From: Boothiomyces macroporosus
Lineage: Eukaryota > Chytridiomycota > Chytridiomycetes > Rhizophydiales > Terramycetaceae
Direction: 5' to 3'
DNA: 64,000 nucleotides
NCBI GenBank assembly: GCA_027604185.1
Contig: JADGKB010000033.1
Location: forward strand, 1-64,000
Shown here: in pieces, positions 1 to 10,130 of the stretch
Layout of the letters: each line of letters opens with the position of its first letter
Position numbering within the stretch: position 1 is the stretch's first letter
Position numbers and translations under genes: made by a program
The notes under the pieces: generated by a model
What the model was told of the DNA's origin: nothing
The model's input: the letters and a program-made list of their open reading frames with translations, nothing else
Databases searched by the model: none

Positions 1-660
1 TTCGACAGTTGCTTCTTCAGCGGCAACTTCAGTGGTTTCGACACTTTCTTCGACAACTTCAGTAGTTTCTGCAACTTCTTCTACAATAACTTCAGTGAGT
101 TTCGACAGTTGCTTCTTCAGCGGCAACTTCAGTAGTTTCAACAGTTTCTTGAACTTCAGTGGTTTCGACAGTTTCTTCAGCAACTTCAGTGGATTTGACA
201 CTTTCTTCGACAACTTCAGTAGTTTCTGCAACTTCTTCTACAACAACTTCAGTGGATTCTGCAACTTCTTCTACAAGAACTTCAGTGGTTTCGACAGTTT
301 CTTGAACTTCGGTGGTTTCTGCAACTTCAACAACTTCAGTTTCTTGAACTTCAGTGGCTTCGACAGTTTCTTCTACAACAACTTCAGTGGCTTCGACAGT
401 TGCTTCTTCAGCGACAACTTCAGTGGTTTCAACAGTTTCTTCAGCGACAACTTCAGTGGTTTCAACAGTTTCTCCAACGACAACTTCGGTGGTTTCTTCA
501 ACAACTGCTTCTTCTACAATAGCTTCAGTTGTTTCAGCAGTTTCTTGAACTTCAGTAGTTTCTGCAACTTCAACAACTTCAGTTTCTTGAACTTCATTGG
601 CTTCGACAGTTTCTTCAACAACTTCAGTAGTTTCAACAGTTTCTTTTGCTGATTCAGTAA
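1..660 (-). repeat. Acidic V/E/T-rich coding tandem repeat
   Basis: Degenerate tandem units of about 30-36 bp, read on the minus strand, encode variants of VEETVETTEVV and VQETVETTEV. They form the C-terminal tail of the pyroglutamyl-peptidase-like gene. Relative to the consensus gtggtttcgac, one extra base (an a at 98) shifts the frame and creates a TGA at 92-94. The repeat frame is open again from about 91 to the left edge. This pattern fits a recent indel in a repeat, an assembly error, or a shortened allele. Confidence 0.85.
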
Positions 661-1534
661 CTTCAGCTACATCTTCAACTGCTTCATCTTGGACATTTTC
701 AACTATAGTTTCTTCTACTTCAACTTGAAATGTTTCTGGTTCATTTTCTTTTTTTTCTACTTCTACCTCTATTTCTTTATTTACATTGGTATCCTCGATA
801 TGAGATTCTGTGATAACTTGGTCGGTTGGGTAATCAACGATAACGTACTCTTCCTCCTTTGGTAATGCTCCAATTAAAATAGTGACGATTGCTAATGCTG
901 CCATACTGAGGTCCTCTTGAGAGTAAGGAGAATCAACAGGAGGAACGTGAACGAAAAGTGCTGAACCGTCTTTGACAGTGTAAAGGGAAGTTGCGTAGAT
1001 AAACTCGGAAAGGAATCTGGATTAATCCATATTTACCTTCCAGCACCAATAGAAGATTGAATGTGCTCATAACCTTGAGCTTTCATTTGAGTAAGGACAT
1101 GATCAACGTTCAATGAAGTAGTATTTCTTGCAACCGCATCATCCGCGCGAATGCAGACTCCTCCATCAGGTAATTCTCCACTACAATTAAAATCCAATTA
1201 CTTGATGTCTCTTTCTCCATACATGTTGTTGTGAGCATTCTTTTCCAATCTAATTGCTCCTGGACGTCCAACTCCGAAATGAATTACCAATGAAGGGTTC
1301 GTTTCGTTGATCAATGTTGGAATAGTGTCGCTAACATGCTTGTAACTAACTGGGACCAATGCTTTTTTAATTTCAAACCTTGAATTAGCAACGCTTACCC
1401 ATCAATTGAGTCGGGAAGGGTTTTGACAGCTTCCCATGACGGATTGACATCTACGGTACCGAATGGCTGCGTTAGTTAAAGCTTACCCCAAATCCGGTAA
1501 CTAAGACAGTTTTATTTTTAATGTTTTTTGACAT
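92..1534 (-). CDS. Pyroglutamyl-peptidase I-like protein with acidic repeat tail; catalytic Cys replaced by Ser
   Basis: Start ATG is at 1532-1534. Four introns (20, 20, 21 and 20 nt; for example 1467-1486 and 1017-1036) join exons into a C15 peptidase fold. Visible family motifs are an N-terminal VTGFGPFG, the Glu motif IRLEKNAHN and the His motif LFVHVPP. Family enzymes remove N-terminal pyroglutamate with a Cys-His-Glu triad. Here the nucleophile motif, normally AGRYLCDF, reads AGRFLSEF: the codon is TCC (Ser), one base from TGC (Cys). The peptidase domain (about 200 residues) runs directly into a long acidic V/E/T repeat, which is not typical of the family. The repeat frame breaks at base 98, so the annotated stop is at 92, although repeats continue off the window. 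The domain identity is firm; the loss of peptidase activity is inferred. Confidence 0.85.
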
Positions 1535-1608
1535 TCTTGTAAGGTTTTTTTCGCTTTTCCAGTCCCATAACTTAAAGTGGCGCAAGAGCCGTTGAAGTGA
1601 CGCCAAAA

Positions 1609-1830
1609 ATGAATTCAGGTTTCACCAATCGAAAGTTAGCATGCGTTAATAGCTGCTTATGGAATGCGTTCATGTGCGGAATTGCTTCTACTGGTATATT
1701 ATAATTAGCCTTGATGATCTGTAATTTTGGTTTTGTGTCTGACTACTTTTGTACCACCAAATGACGTAAGAATGTGATTGCGATCGCAGCTTGGAAAATT
1801 CCATGGAAAAATCACAGACATCCTACCACG
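1609..1830 (+). CDS. Possible small membrane protein, perhaps broken
   Basis: This lies between a divergent gene start (1534) and a convergent gene end (1847), where this genome would normally hold a gene. From ATG 1609 a frame encodes MNSGFTNRKLACVNSCLWNA and a hydrophobic stretch. A 15-nt GT-AG segment at about 1693-1707 would be needed to continue, and there is an in-frame TGA near 1762 before more plausible coding (VIAIAAWKIPWKNHRH). The Cys-rich start followed by a hydrophobic segment vaguely recalls COX20-type assembly factors, but this is not secure. It may be spurious or a decayed gene. Confidence 0.2.
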
Positions 1831-1846
1831 AATATAATTGAAATAT

Positions 1847-2948
1847 CTATTTTTTATTTTGCTTTGACACTGATGCAAATGAATACAAAGTAGTTCCTCC
1901 AAATACTAAGCAAGCCCCTAGAATTCCCATATCAGAAAAGGCATTCTTGAATATGAATATAGAAATAAATAATGACACGCACTTTCTTACAGTAAGTACC
2001 AGGTTAACAGTTACTGAAGATGCCATCGAGGTAAGCTTCGACACGCCAGTAATACAGATATCTACATTAGTAAATCTTACATTGAGTGATTACATTTAGC
2101 CCTAGATAGAAATACATTTCGGGAATGTAAATGCTGTCCAAATAGTCACCAAATACTAAACTGATAAACTGTCTAGATATTGGACCAGATAAAGCCCTGT
2201 CAAACAGATATCCCACAGAGAGAAGCCTAGAATTGTTGTACTCTGCGATTTGAAGAGCAATATCTTTGTAAAACAGCAAAAAGAAGGGCAATGACAATGT
2301 GTGAATATAAAACACTCCTTCTTTCCAATGCTTTCCAAACTTGCCATAGGTAATTTGCTGATACTGGCCCATAAAGCAAGATAAAACCAAAGCAATCGTA
2401 AGCAACGATATTCCAAATATGAAATCTGACATTGTGCCCTCCTGTTTCTTTGAACTAGATGAGCTTATGGTAGAAAGAACCACTCCAACTGATACAATCA
2501 CAACCCCAAGTACTTGGGATATGGAAAACCTTTGCTGAAAAAATACAAATCCAATAATCATACTAACAATTAACGAAGCTGAGCGAAATATGATATGAAG
2601 CGGAACTGAAATGTTGAATCCTAGTGCGTAGTTGTTCATTACTGACACAGACCAAAACAAAATTACAATCACCATCCAATTCAATAAAGGAATTTTTCTT
2701 TCCCTTAGTTTGAAATTCCTAAAGTCTATTTGGGAAGTTGAAGCTTCAAGTGCAACAAAGATGAATTGGCAAAGGGTGATTAATTGGGTTGATTTTGGGT
2801 ATTCTTTGACCAATACCTCCAGGGCAAAAACGTTTGAGCAACACCCTCCGAATATCAATGCGAAAACAATCATCCATTCTTTGAAAAATAGGAGGGGAAT
2901 TGATTGTGCAATTTCGTTTGGTATTTTGTCTTTGTTTAATTTTTTCAT
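1847..2948 (-). CDS. UDP-sugar (UAA family) nucleotide-sugar transporter, Yea4/SLC35B4-like
   Basis: Multi-pass ER/Golgi membrane protein expected to exchange UDP-sugars (UDP-GlcNAc/UDP-xylose class) for UMP. About 10 hydrophobic helices are visible. Family landmarks are the N-terminal GGCCSNVFALE, a central FRSASLIVSMIIG and the C-terminal TSMASSVTVNLVLTVRKCVS, as in yeast Yea4. One 19-nt intron near 2066 restores the frame between LNVITQ and ICITGVSK. Start ATG 2946-2948 follows the ALC1 stop codon (2968) by only 19 bp, so its promoter probably overlaps the 3' end of ALC1. Substrate specificity is not readable from sequence alone. Confidence 0.88.
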
Positions 2949-2967
2949 AAAAAAGTCAAGAGTGGTT

Positions 2968-5379
2968 TTATTTTTTAAAGTAGTAAATCTTTACTTGGAT
3001 TTCATACTCGTCCGCATACTTGTTGATTATTCTTTCAAGGCCATACCAGTTCCCCTTTTCCAAGTTTTCCCCAAATCTGGGAATGTGCAAGGTAGAGTTT
3101 GTCTTTTTGCAATAGTCAACAACCTTTTCAAACGCCTGCCCAAATACACTCTGGCTAATAGTTGATCTTTGCGATTCGGATTGTGCTACCAGAATAGCAA
3201 CCTTGTGCTGCTTGAATGAAACAACGTGTGCAGATCCCAAGGTAAGATTGTTGACAGCCTTTGAAGAGTGATAATATTCTTGCACACTCTTATCTTGACT
3301 TGATATTGCTTTGAATACGCCTCCGTTTGGCCATCTTCCAGAATTATCCACCACTTGCGCAATAACACACTTTTCATTTTGCCCAGCAATTGGCCGACTA
3401 ACATCACCTCTAGTATAAACCACTTTGGGATCAAAAGTATAAGGCAGTCCGTCAGAAAGAGAAAGATCTTCGATATTTCTAGAAATGTATCCTGAAGACT
3501 TCCACTTTTCAACCAATTTCTTTCGTTGATTTTGGCGACGTTCTTGAGCTGCTTTCACACGCTCAGCTCGAACTTGTTGTACATCATCATCTTCAGTTTC
3601 ATCAAATTCTCTCTTTTTACCCTTGATCAATAATGGAATACCACTTGGCTGAGAATTAAATCCAGCGCAACTTTGTCTGCTTTGTAGTCTTTTCCTTCGT
3701 AGACATAAATGTCTTCAACCATCGAGTCTGCCAACTTTTCAGAATCTACGGCTATTTTAGTTTCAAAAATAGCCTCAATTTCTTCTTTTGAATATATCTT
3801 GCACTCTTCATCATTATTTACCAACGTATTCAAGCCATATTGAAATAGAGATAGCAGATCTTTTGATTGAACCTGAATTAATAAGAGATACTGTTGCGCC
3901 TTTTTGGAGTGAGTCAAAGAATTGTTTTCCTTCCTGCTCTTTTTGTTGCGCTCTTCTCCAAATATACTCATCTACAGAGTGAGGAGAGATGAATCGAATA
4001 ATCTTTACTTCTTTTGTTTGTCCAATACGATGTGCTCTTGCCTAACATTAAAAATGCTTACTGCTGCTTGTCTATCGTTGCTTGGGTTGAAATCACTGTC
4101 TAGAAATATCACAGTATCAGCAGCAGTTAAATTTAAGCCAACTCCACCAGCTTTTGTGCTTAGGAGAAATACAAATGTTTTGTTTTGTTGAAAGGTTTGG
4201 ACAGACTGATTTCTATCTTCTCCTCTTATCGATCCATCCAATCTTTCGTAATCATAGCCTCTTATATCTAAATAATCTTGAACAATATCAAGCATTTTAG
4301 TCATTTGAGAGAATATTAGAACCTTTCTATCTTTTTCTTTCAAATATTGAAGAATCCCATCCAAAACAAGAAGCTTTCCCGATGCGTCTACAAGATGTTC
4401 ACCTTGAGTAAACGGCTCAGGTTCAACGCCAGGGAATAAATATGGATGGTTTGAACATTTTTGTAGTTGAACAAGTACTATATGTAAGAATTCAATTACA
4501 ATTGTGTACTCCAGCCGCTTTCTTTTCAAAGAGAGAGTAGTCTTTAGACAGCATAGAAAGATATACCTTTTTTTGCAATTTAGTAAGAGCTATATCAGAA
4601 TACTGTTACGTGTATAAACTATAGATTCAGAAATATCCGGAAGGTCGAGCACCTACATTAGACACAATCTACCCGTTCTTTGGTTCTCCTCAGAATGAGC
4701 GGATCAACTAATTTGGCAAATTCAGTGATACAATTCTTTCCCAACTCTTCTTTTGTATCAAAATCAAAGTAATCTGGATTACAGAATGCCAATAAGCTTT
4801 GCATTTCCTGCAAATTGTTTTGGAAGGGAGTGCCAGTGAGTAAGAGTTTATGCGGGACTGATAATGACAAAAGTGCTTTGTGAATCAAAGAGTTGGGGTT
4901 CTTCAGCTTGTGGGCTTCCTTTTATTAGGTCAGTTTACATCTACAACTAGATACTTCCACTTTATGCTTTCGAAATACTCCATTTCTTTTAGTACAGTTT
5001 CAAAAGTGGTTATCAGTACATTCGGCGTGAGCAATTTTTGATTGTTTCTTTCCTCTTTGGTTCCATGAAAAGCTGCGACTTTAATATTTGGTGCGAATTT
5101 TTGGAATTCATCCATCCAGTTCATCAGTAAGGATAACGGTACTACAATAATCACTGGTGATATCCGAGCCATTGCTGATTGAACAAAGGCGATAGTTTGA
5201 ATAGTCTTTCCCAAGCCCATTTCATCTGCTAATATTCCATTCAAATTGGCTGTCCAACACTGGTGAATCCAATCTAGACCGACTTTTTGATGCGGTAAAA
5301 GTGGTAGAGATGAATTGACGCTGGCTTTTTGCAAAGTTTTCAACTGAGTTTTCAAAGCTTGAATTTGGCTGCAAGTCAT
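2968..5379 (-). CDS. CHD1L: ALC1/CHD1L-type SNF2 chromatin remodeler with C-terminal macrodomain
   Basis: Seven introns (19-22 nt) join pieces into one SNF2 ATPase plus macrodomain. Helicase motifs are in order: [12 protein letters not shown] (Walker A), VVDEAHKLKN (DEAH box restored by a 20-nt intron at about 4926), [18 protein letters not shown] and [12 protein letters not shown] (restored by intron 4042-4061). A linker follows, then a macrodomain with [11 protein letters not shown] and the terminal [13 protein letters not shown]. In animals ALC1 is recruited by poly-ADP-ribose through this macrodomain to slide nucleosomes at DNA damage; the same role is inferred here. No chromodomains are seen, which separates it from CHD1 (56770-61161). 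The start at 5379 is the first ATG before the ATPase. The domain architecture makes the call strong. Confidence 0.92.
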
Positions 5380-5450
5380 TTTTCGGACAAGAATTTTTTG
5401 ACCTTGAAGAGTCAGCTTATTTGATTACCAACAGAATTCGGTATTGCACA

Positions 5451-5505
5451 TTCCAAATCACCAATTATTCTTGGTCAATATTATTGAAATACTGGTGATT
5501 TGGAA
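5451..5505. promoter_or_regulatory. 13-bp perfect inverted repeat in a divergent intergenic region
   Basis: Left arm ttccaaatcacca (5451-5463) and right arm tggtgatttggaa (5493-5505) are perfect reverse complements separated by 29 bp. The element sits between the ALC1 start (5379, minus) and the next plus-strand gene. It could be a paired binding site for a dimeric regulator of both genes or a transcribed hairpin. The sequence shows only the symmetry. Confidence 0.6.
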
Positions 5506-5684
5506 CATTTCCTTTAAAGAATGAAACCGGATAGAATTACAAATTTACCATTCCCAGAGGGCCGCATTTATCCAACAAACTCATTTTGAACTTACTTTGA
5601 GCCTCGATGGTATATGTGATCATTGGCGTCCATCTCAGGTGGAGAACGTGGCGTTGGAGAACACGATTTCTTGACCAAATTCAA

Positions 5685-5966
5685 ATGCTCTTATATTTCA
5701 TTAGAGAATTCGGCTTCAGGCCAGAAGATGTATACCCAAAAAAGGACTGGATGAATGCTAACCAAGAAAATATCATTGAAAAATTTCAAAATCTGAATGT
5801 ACAACCAAAATCGACCTCAAATACTGAATCGCTGACTGAATCAATGCATAGCTTGAAGATTTCCAAACCGAAAAAAAAGAACCGCTACTCACCATACAAG
5901 CCTGTGGTTAGGAACCCCAACCCATACAACGAGAGTGATTGGACCATTGCCGGGCAAGAATTGTAA
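5685..5966 (+). CDS. Unidentified small basic protein
   Basis: An open frame of about 93 residues starts at ATG 5685. It begins MLLYFIREFGFRPEDVYPKK, then has a Ser/Thr-rich middle, a lysine patch (SKPKKKNRYSPYK) and ends ESDWTIAGQEL. The frame is open back to 5607, and another open frame at 5583-5672 (…LTLSLDGICDHWRPS) hints at an upstream exon, but no intron of the local type links them. I recognise no family. The downstream 200 bp to the next gene hold no ORF. Confidence 0.45.
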   Translation: MLLYFIREFGFRPEDVYPKKDWMNANQENIIEKFQNLNVQPKSTSNTESLTESMHSLKISKPKKKNRYSPYKPVVRNPNPYNESDWTIAGQEL

Positions 5967-6165
5967 TATATAAAGTTTTCATAAGCACATTGCGCATTAA
6001 TTAGACCTGTTGTGATTTGGAAACTCTCCATGACGACTTTATCTACTTGTCGTTACTGCTATGTCCACGCTTTATTTTCTGCAAACTCGATTTCCTCGCA
6101 TCCTGCGATGAATATACCCATAGAATGTTTCACAAGCAACACTTTTTTTTGTCAAAAAGATAAAT

Positions 6166-7434
6166 ATGCCAGAAAACGAAAAGGAAAATATTAGGGCTTC
6201 GTGGGACTACGAATATCATGATAAACTTGATCCTACAGTGGAAATATTCTACAAACCAATGAACATTACTCTATTAGTTTCCTTTATTGTTGGACTGGTG
6301 TACGTTCCACTGTTTGTACTGGATGACGATCCAGTATTCAACACTAAAGTTGGTCTATGGACGGCGGTTATAGTTTTGGTGTTGACTGGATTATTGCAAT
6401 TCAAGGACGGACCATTTATCAGACCTCACCCTGCTTTCTGGAGGGTAGTATTGGCACTAGGAGTCGCTTATCAAATGTGTTTAGTTGTGTTACTCTTTCA
6501 AGTACCTTTTATTAACCCAGACAAAAGACCATGCCAGACAAGCATTTAAATTTATTGACCCAACTTTGGGTGTCCCATTACCTGAAAAGAATTATGCAGA
6601 AAATTGTGATTTGACTTGGGAGGTAATGTTGGACCAATTAGATGTATTCGTACTTGCACATACATTTGGATGGTTCTGTAAGGCTTTGATCCTTCGTGAT
6701 TACTGGCTCTGCTGGGTCATTTCTATCCTATTTGAAGTCATGGAATACTCTCTTGGACATCAGCTGCCAAACTTTGAAGAATGTTGGTGGGACCACTGGA
6801 TATTAGATGTCTTGCTTACCAACTGGCTGGGTATCTATCTTGGAATGAAAACCTGTGAGTATTTCGAAATGAAAGTAAAATTATCTTAATGCAGCAATAC
6901 TCGTTCAGATCTGTTGGAGAGATTAAAACAATCAAGGGTAAAGTTCAACGCGGGATGCAGCAATTTACACCTCATTCATGGACCAAATTCAAATGGGGAA
7001 CTACAGAAACATTCTCAAGATACTGGGCTATTATTGCAATTATAGTTTTGGTACTGGACTGCTAATTTTAGGAACTAATGTGTGAACTAAACGCCTTTTA
7101 CTTGAAATATTTGCTGTGGATTCCAGTCTCGTCTCGCTTAAACTTGTGGAGACTGTTATTCTTCTTCTTTATGTGCTTACCTGCCGTGCGGGAATATTAT
7201 CAATATCTAGTAGATCCAAAATGTAAAAGACTTGGAATGCACGCATGGATGACCACAATCAACATCCTAACCGAGTTACTAATCATTATTAAATTCTCTG
7301 AAGGAGAATTCACCACTCCTTTCCCAAAAAACGTTGTCATTTTCTGGACAATATTTTCAAGTTTAATTGTCGGATATTCTGTGTGGAAATTCGGACTCAA
7401 GCCAATGTTATTCAAAAAAGTTAAATCAGAATGA
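6166..7434 (+). CDS. Phosphatidylserine synthase, base-exchange type (PSS1/PSS2-like)
   Basis: ER multi-pass enzyme that swaps the head group of phosphatidylcholine or -ethanolamine for serine. Introns at 6503-6521 (19 nt), 6875-6894 (20 nt) and 7051-7071 (21 nt) give a continuous protein of about 400 residues. Diagnostic blocks are FIDPTLGVPLPEKNYAENC, ALILRDYWLCWVISILFEV and LPNFEECWWDHWILDVLLTN, followed by WLGIYLGMKTCEYFEMK. Several hydrophobic helices flank them. Yeasts instead use CDP-DAG:serine transferase; the base-exchange enzyme is typical of animals, plants and some protists. A T-run (tttttttt) lies about 15 bp upstream of the ATG. The stop is 18 bp from the INTS2 stop. Confidence 0.92.
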
Positions 7435-7452
7435 ATAAATCTCATAGTCAAG

Positions 7453-10099
7453 TTACTTTGTAATTAGTTTATGTATATCTGATAGGACACTATAGATTTT
7501 TTCTTCTACTTTGGTATACTCATCCCTTCCATTGATACTGTTGCTCAGGGCTAGGTTAGATAAATTTACTTGACAACAGCTGCACAACTTCTTCAGCAAG
7601 TACTACAAAAGTTGAGGTTAATATAGTAAGCAGTCCCAATGAGTGAATCAAAAATTCCTTCATCTTTTCGATTTCTTTTTTGGCAATTATCCTTCCATCC
7701 ATCAAAACAGCAACATTACCCTTCAATACTTCAATAACAGATCTGGCTAATTTTAATCTACATCAGCTAACATTTACGTTTTTTCTAGAGGGTACTTTCG
7801 ACACAGATAAGTTGCCAGCGTCATTCCAAATTTCCCGTTCACATTGGTTGTGATTTCCACACAGTAATCTATACAGACATGCATACTAGGAACTAAATCA
7901 ACTACAGTTGGTATGATGTCCAAATCATATCCCTGGAAATTTACTAGACGGATACACAATGGACGATCTACAAATACTTGGTGTACATATTTACACACTA
8001 GTGCTGGTGAGATGTGAATAATGCTAAACAAGTTTTGTATAACCAAAGAGTCGTAAGTGAGTACAGCGGAATCTTTTTCGTTACTAAACATTGTCCTTCC
8101 AGTTCTGATTTTGTGTCTAAATTCGGAACTTGAATGATTCAAAACTTGGAGGAAAACTGGAATTAGTTGACGATGGTTTTGAAAGGCGTCAAAAATTAAA
8201 AGAGGATTCGATATATAATCCCCATCTATTCCAAAGTATTTAAGAGTTGCTGTACACGTCGTGGTAGGCGAATTCAAATATAGTTTGATCCAAACTTGGC
8301 GATAATCGTTTGAATAATTTTGGACCAATAAATCCATAAAAGATGTGAAATTCTTGAATAAAAGTTCCGGTTGCAATAACTTTAGTACGTTGATGTATTG
8401 GCTTGTTTTCGATTCATCCAAGCCTTCTTTTAATGCGACTGCTAAATCATCAAAGGTCTCCAAATGCTCAATCAGATACTCTAGCTTTACTGATGATTCT
8501 TTTTGGGTGAGCTCCAGTAATTTGTTGTTAACATGGAAATATGACGGTGATTGGGAAGATACAAGTGCAACTATTTCAGGGAATATAAAGTTTAAATTTT
8601 CTCGAATGAATTCCAATACCTTTTTAACCGGGAAATGATCCAAGATATCATCTGGATATGAAGTAGATTTTGTGCTAAATGGCGAGGCCAGTGCAAACTT
8701 GCGGTGTAAATATACGTAATAAACCAGTAGGGACGAGTGATAATCTACTGGTTTCAATAGTGCTTGCATGATGTAATCCTTTGGTATCATTTTTATAGAA
8801 CTTGATTCAATGGATCTATTTTTAGTAAGTGTTACTTTTTACAATACAAATGCATGAGATCTCTCAAAGTCTGGTTCATGTACTGTGCCTTTTCAAATAC
8901 GAATATTATTCCCTCCAAAAAATCACCACCGACTTGGTCAAATATATTTGCTTGAAGTAAATTGCAAGCAAGCAGAGCTGATAAATCGTGTTTTTCTGTT
9001 ATTTCGCCCTCTCTCAGCAACACCAATGAACTCTTTGCAAGCAGTTCGTTGTTGAACATTTCTTGAACGGTGTGCCTGATAAATTGATATTTTTCAGATG
9101 AAAGGGAAATTGGTAGCTGTAGTGTAGTAGACAAAAGGTTTTGAATCTCCTGAATCTGGTTGGTAAAAACATAGAGTCCAATAGATAGTGCAAATTCGCA
9201 GGGCTTTTCACATAGGAGATAATTGTAATGTCGTTTGATTTCAATCAACAGTCAAAATTAATCTACCTAGGTTAGACAAGAGTGACCTTTTCGCTTTCCT
9301 TGAACATTGTAGTTGAAAGAATTAGGAAGGAAGTGTAGAATACCAGCAGACTGAAATAAATGAACTCTTACCTTTCATTACTCTGCTCATGGTCAAGTAC
9401 TTGGTTGATCTCTGCACAAGTAAATGAAATATTCCAAATGCAACATAGTGATATCAAACAACGCAACAACATGCATCTGCTTCCTACCGGCATTGTTTTA
9501 TCCTGAATCATTTCCAAAAGTACCTCCAGCTGCTGCAACAAATCATTCTTGATCATGTCTATTCCAGATACACTCATATACTCTTTTGTTGGCCAAGAGT
9601 TCTTTAAACTAACCACTGAAATAAGGAATTGAACCATTTCCATTTCATAAAACACAGTCCTGAATTACTTTCAATTACCTGCGATTAAGTATTCAATCAC
9701 CAATTTATACATATATCCAAAAATCTCTTGTTATCCACAAGGATCTGTCTTATAGAGTAAATATTGGCATTTGCATTAGGCAGCAAGAGAATCACTTCCT
9801 TTACGTTACCCACAGAATCCGGATATTCGTTGGAGAAAGTCAGTAGTGTTTGGATAATCTGGTTTACTCAGTAGTACCTGTTCTTGATAAATTACAATTC
9901 CCTTCAACAGAGATGTCAAGTCGTCCTTTGAAATAGAAAACAAGAATGAAACCAATTCGAATTGAAACAAGTTGTAATCCAGACACTTGGAAACAAAATC
10001 CATGCACAAATTTAAATCTTTTGAATTCTTGATATCCTCAATATAACTCTGGATTCCATGCGTCTGGACTGTATTCAGAAATTCCGTCTTGCCGTGCAT
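7453..10099 (-). CDS. INTS2: Integrator complex subunit 2
   Basis: Helical-repeat scaffold subunit of Integrator, the nuclear complex that cleaves snRNA and promoter-proximal transcripts of RNA polymerase II. The C-terminal part aligns by eye with human INTS2: LVNFQGYDLDIIPTVVDLVPSMHVCIDYCVEI versus the human LVHFQGYPCEL..IPSMHICLDF. N-terminal and middle blocks also follow the family. Introns are 19-21 nt, except one 41-nt insertion at 9660-9700 that looks like two introns back to back. One frame break near 9237-9240 is not explained by any local intron; one base fewer would restore it, so an indel or sequence error is possible. Start ATG 10097-10099 lies 31 bp after the stop of the upstream gene. 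Confidence 0.82.
9660..9700 (-). other. Two apparently abutting mini-introns (22 + 19 nt) in INTS2
   Basis: On the minus strand, 9700-9679 has the form GTGATT..CTTAATCGCAG and 9678-9660 is GTAATTGAAAGTAATTCAG. Each fits the local intron pattern. Removing only one leaves an in-frame stop; removing all 41 nt joins ICIN to TVFYEMEMVQF in frame. It is either a twin (stwintron-like) arrangement with a zero-length exon or a single 41-nt intron. Confidence 0.6.
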
Positions 10100-10130
10100 C
10101 ACAAGATCAAATTTAACTTTTTTTTTATTT

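Noticed and set aside
32..652. Plus-strand Phe/Ser/Asn-rich open frame of 206 codons
   Set aside because: Antisense shadow of the acidic tandem repeat of the minus-strand gene; the bizarre composition follows from the repeat.
1..660. CRISPR or satellite array
   Set aside because: Units are contiguous without unique spacers, degenerate, and encode an open acidic protein tail.
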